Source: Deltaproteobacteria bacterium (GTDB lineage Bacteria; Desulfobacterota; Desulfobacteria; Desulfobacterales; JAFDCJ01). From it: a stretch of DNA of 14,214 nucleotides. Position 1 is the first letter of the stretch. Each line of letters opens with the position of its first letter. A program made the translations under genes and the position numbers. Location: positions 1 through 14,214 of the forward strand of contig JAJRVC010000455.1 in the NCBI GenBank assembly GCA_024277475.1, given 5' to 3'. The notes beneath the pieces were generated by a model. The model was not told where the DNA came from. It worked only from the letters and a program-made list of their open reading frames with translations, and ran no database searches. This document shows, piece by piece, positions 12,826-14,214 of this stretch.

Positions 12826-14214
12826 ATGTATTTAGATTACTATAATATTGCTGAAAATCCTTTTGACACCGACAAAGGCAAAACATCTCTTTGGCTTGGC
12901 GGCAAACTACCCAAAGTTGCTTCAACCCTGAAAGAAGCCATTATGAAGAGAGATGGGATCGTTTTCTTGACCGGTGACAGCGGGACCGGTAAAAATACCC
13001 TGATTAAAATGCTCACGGATATTCTCCAGGACGAATTTATTATTGCCATACTTTCTAATCCGGAGCTTAGCAGGCTTGATTTTTTTAATGTACTTTCAGT
13101 TCGTTTTAAATTCAACAAGAAATTTAAAAGCAAAAGTGCCTTTTTAGTTCATTTAAGAAATTTTTTACGCGACTCTCACGCTATCGACAAAAATGTATTG
13201 CTGATAATCAATGACGCCGACAGATTGAAAACTGAGCTTTTTGAAGAGTTGGCGCTTCTGTCGGATATCGAACTGAATGACAGGAAAATGATTTCCATTC
13301 TTTTGGTTGGACGAAAAGGGTGGGTTGATGAATCAGTGCAGAAAAATGTGAAAAGGGTTTCCAAAAAAATCGCCGTGGTTTGTAATCTTGACCCCTTAAA
13401 CGAAGAGGATACGGCCCACTATATCAAGTACTGCCTGGGTACCGCAGGAACAAAGAAAAATATTTTCAGCAGCAAAGCCATCCATGAAATTTTTTCTTTC
13501 TCACGGGGTAATCTAAGCCTGATCAATTCGATCTGTGATTTTGCTCTAAAAAAGGGATATTCATATAAAAAAAAGACAGTCAATGCGGCGATAGTAAAGG
13601 AATGCGGCAGCGAACTTCAGGAAAAAGGCATCCTTGATTGGAATGTTAACACGCCCCCCCCATTTGTTTTTAAAAAAGAGAAAAATGAAAAACTTATTCC
13701 CGATCAACCTTCTTCTCCAAAAAGATGGCTGTGGATTAAAACCCTTTTTGTCTTATTATTCATTTTTTCGTCCTATGTTTTATATAAATCTCAGACTCAA
13801 GACTCAACTATGTGGCGAACGGATGAAATCGCACAAAAAAGATATGATTTCCACGAGTTAAAGGAAAAAAAGGTTATTTCTCCTGACCCCCCCCAAGAGG
13901 TTAATCAAACTTATTCCCAGTTGGAGTCTGAAAAACGGACCCCGGCGACAGTTTCACCAAATGTTGAAAATAAGAATATAGAGCCTTCTATCGCAGCAAA
14001 AAGAAACAGCTCAGACCGGTTAATGAAAACCAACCGGGAGTGGCCTTTTGCAACCTATAAAAAAATTATCTATTTCAAGTACGATTCAAATATGTTATCG
14101 CCGGAATCTTTTGAAATCCTGGATAAAATTGCTGATTTTGCAATTCAAAATCCGGATAAGGAGTTTATCATCAAGGGATATACGGATTCTATTGGTGCTT
14201 ACAGTTATAATTTA
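12826..14214 (+). CDS. ExeA/GspA-like AAA ATPase with membrane segment and OmpA-like domain (partial, 3' end outside window)
   Basis: 463 codons are present and the frame is open at the right edge. The start MYLDYYNIAENPFD matches the usual MYL-(Y/F)-G-ExPF beginning of ExeA/GspA and exosortase-locus ATPases. A cytoplasmic AAA domain covers about 1-270. The P-loop GDSGTGKNT is at 50-58 and the Walker B region LLIINDADRL at about 125-134. Family members usually have GK-T/S and IIDEA, so Asn57 and Asn129 replace the two Mg2+-coordinating residues. A single membrane segment (WLWIKTLFVLLFIFSSYVLY, about 300-320) leads to a periplasmic linker of about 90 residues. After that an OmpA-type peptidoglycan-binding domain begins near 412 (IIYFKYDSNMLSPES, IIKGYTDSIGAYSYN) and is cut by the edge. 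GspA normally carries a different peptidoglycan-binding domain. The gene is probably involved in placing a secretion or polysaccharide export complex in the cell wall. No ribosome binding site is visible. Confidence 0.82.
   Translation, partial: MYLDYYNIAENPFDTDKGKTSLWLGGKLPKVASTLKEAIMKRDGIVFLTGDSGTGKNTLIKMLTDILQDEFIIAILSNPELSRLDFFNVLSVRFKFNKKFKSKSAFLVHLRNFLRDSHAIDKNVLLIINDADRLKTELFEELALLSDIELNDRKMISILLVGRKGWVDESVQKNVKRVSKKIAVVCNLDPLNEEDTAHYIKYCLGTAGTKKNIFSSKAIHEIFSFSRGNLSLINSICDFALKKGYSYKKKTVNAAIVKECGSELQEKGILDWNVNTPPPFVFKKEKNEKLIPDQPSSPKRWLWIKTLFVLLFIFSSYVLYKSQTQDSTMWRTDEIAQKRYDFHELKEKKVISPDPPQEVNQTYSQLESEKRTPATVSPNVENKNIEPSIAAKRNSSDRLMKTNREWPFATYKKIIYFKYDSNMLSPESFEILDKIADFAIQNPDKEFIIKGYTDSIGAYSYNL

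Overview
The window looks like a chromosomal accessory region of a Gram-negative, deltaproteobacterium-like organism, most probably in or near the Desulfobacterales. The case rests on protein style (outer-membrane barrel, OmpA-type domain, exonuclease I, PatA-type aminotransferase). It also rests on intergenic DNA crowded with degenerate repeats of a kind I associate with that group. This assignment is inference; no rRNA or other taxonomic marker is present.

Left part (1-2847, minus strand): a nested inverted repeat that may overlap a truncated ORF, then exonuclease I (sbcB). Just upstream of sbcB is a PD-(D/E)XK, HsdR-N-like protein whose usual acidic catalytic residues appear replaced. The two genes are 45 bp apart and probably co-transcribed.

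Middle part (3017-9402): an amine or amino-acid catabolism cluster. On the minus strand are a PuuB/OrdL-like FAD amine oxidase, a decayed saccharopine-dehydrogenase-like gene and an Lrp/AsnC regulator. Divergently, on the plus strand, are an intact saccharopine-dehydrogenase-like oxidoreductase and a putrescine-type class III aminotransferase (patA-like). The divergent gap carries a TTGTCAA/TTGACAA palindrome that could be both a pair of back-to-back -35 boxes and an operator. A plausible reading is Lrp-type control of polyamine or diamine use.

Right part (9403-14214): long intergenic stretches surround a small membrane protein whose second hydrophobic segment resembles an exosortase sorting tail. 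An outer-membrane beta-barrel protein (minus) has a clear intrinsic terminator. Divergent from it, running off the right end, is an ExeA/GspA-like AAA ATPase with one membrane segment and an OmpA-like peptidoglycan-binding domain. In the ATPase both residues expected to hold Mg2+ (Walker A Ser/Thr and Walker B Asp) read as Asn. These genes suggest an envelope or exopolysaccharide/exosortase locus beginning here.

Repeats: at least four dispersed families occupy almost every intergenic gap. They are GGTTC-based 7/8-bp tracts, a 93-bp element present as an inverted pair around patA, an element with the core AACAGACAGAATACATT in three copies, and an element ending in GAACCTGTGAACGGTTA. There is also a ~138-bp palindrome directly after patA. 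Several repeats run into coding sequence and form protein tails or truncation points.
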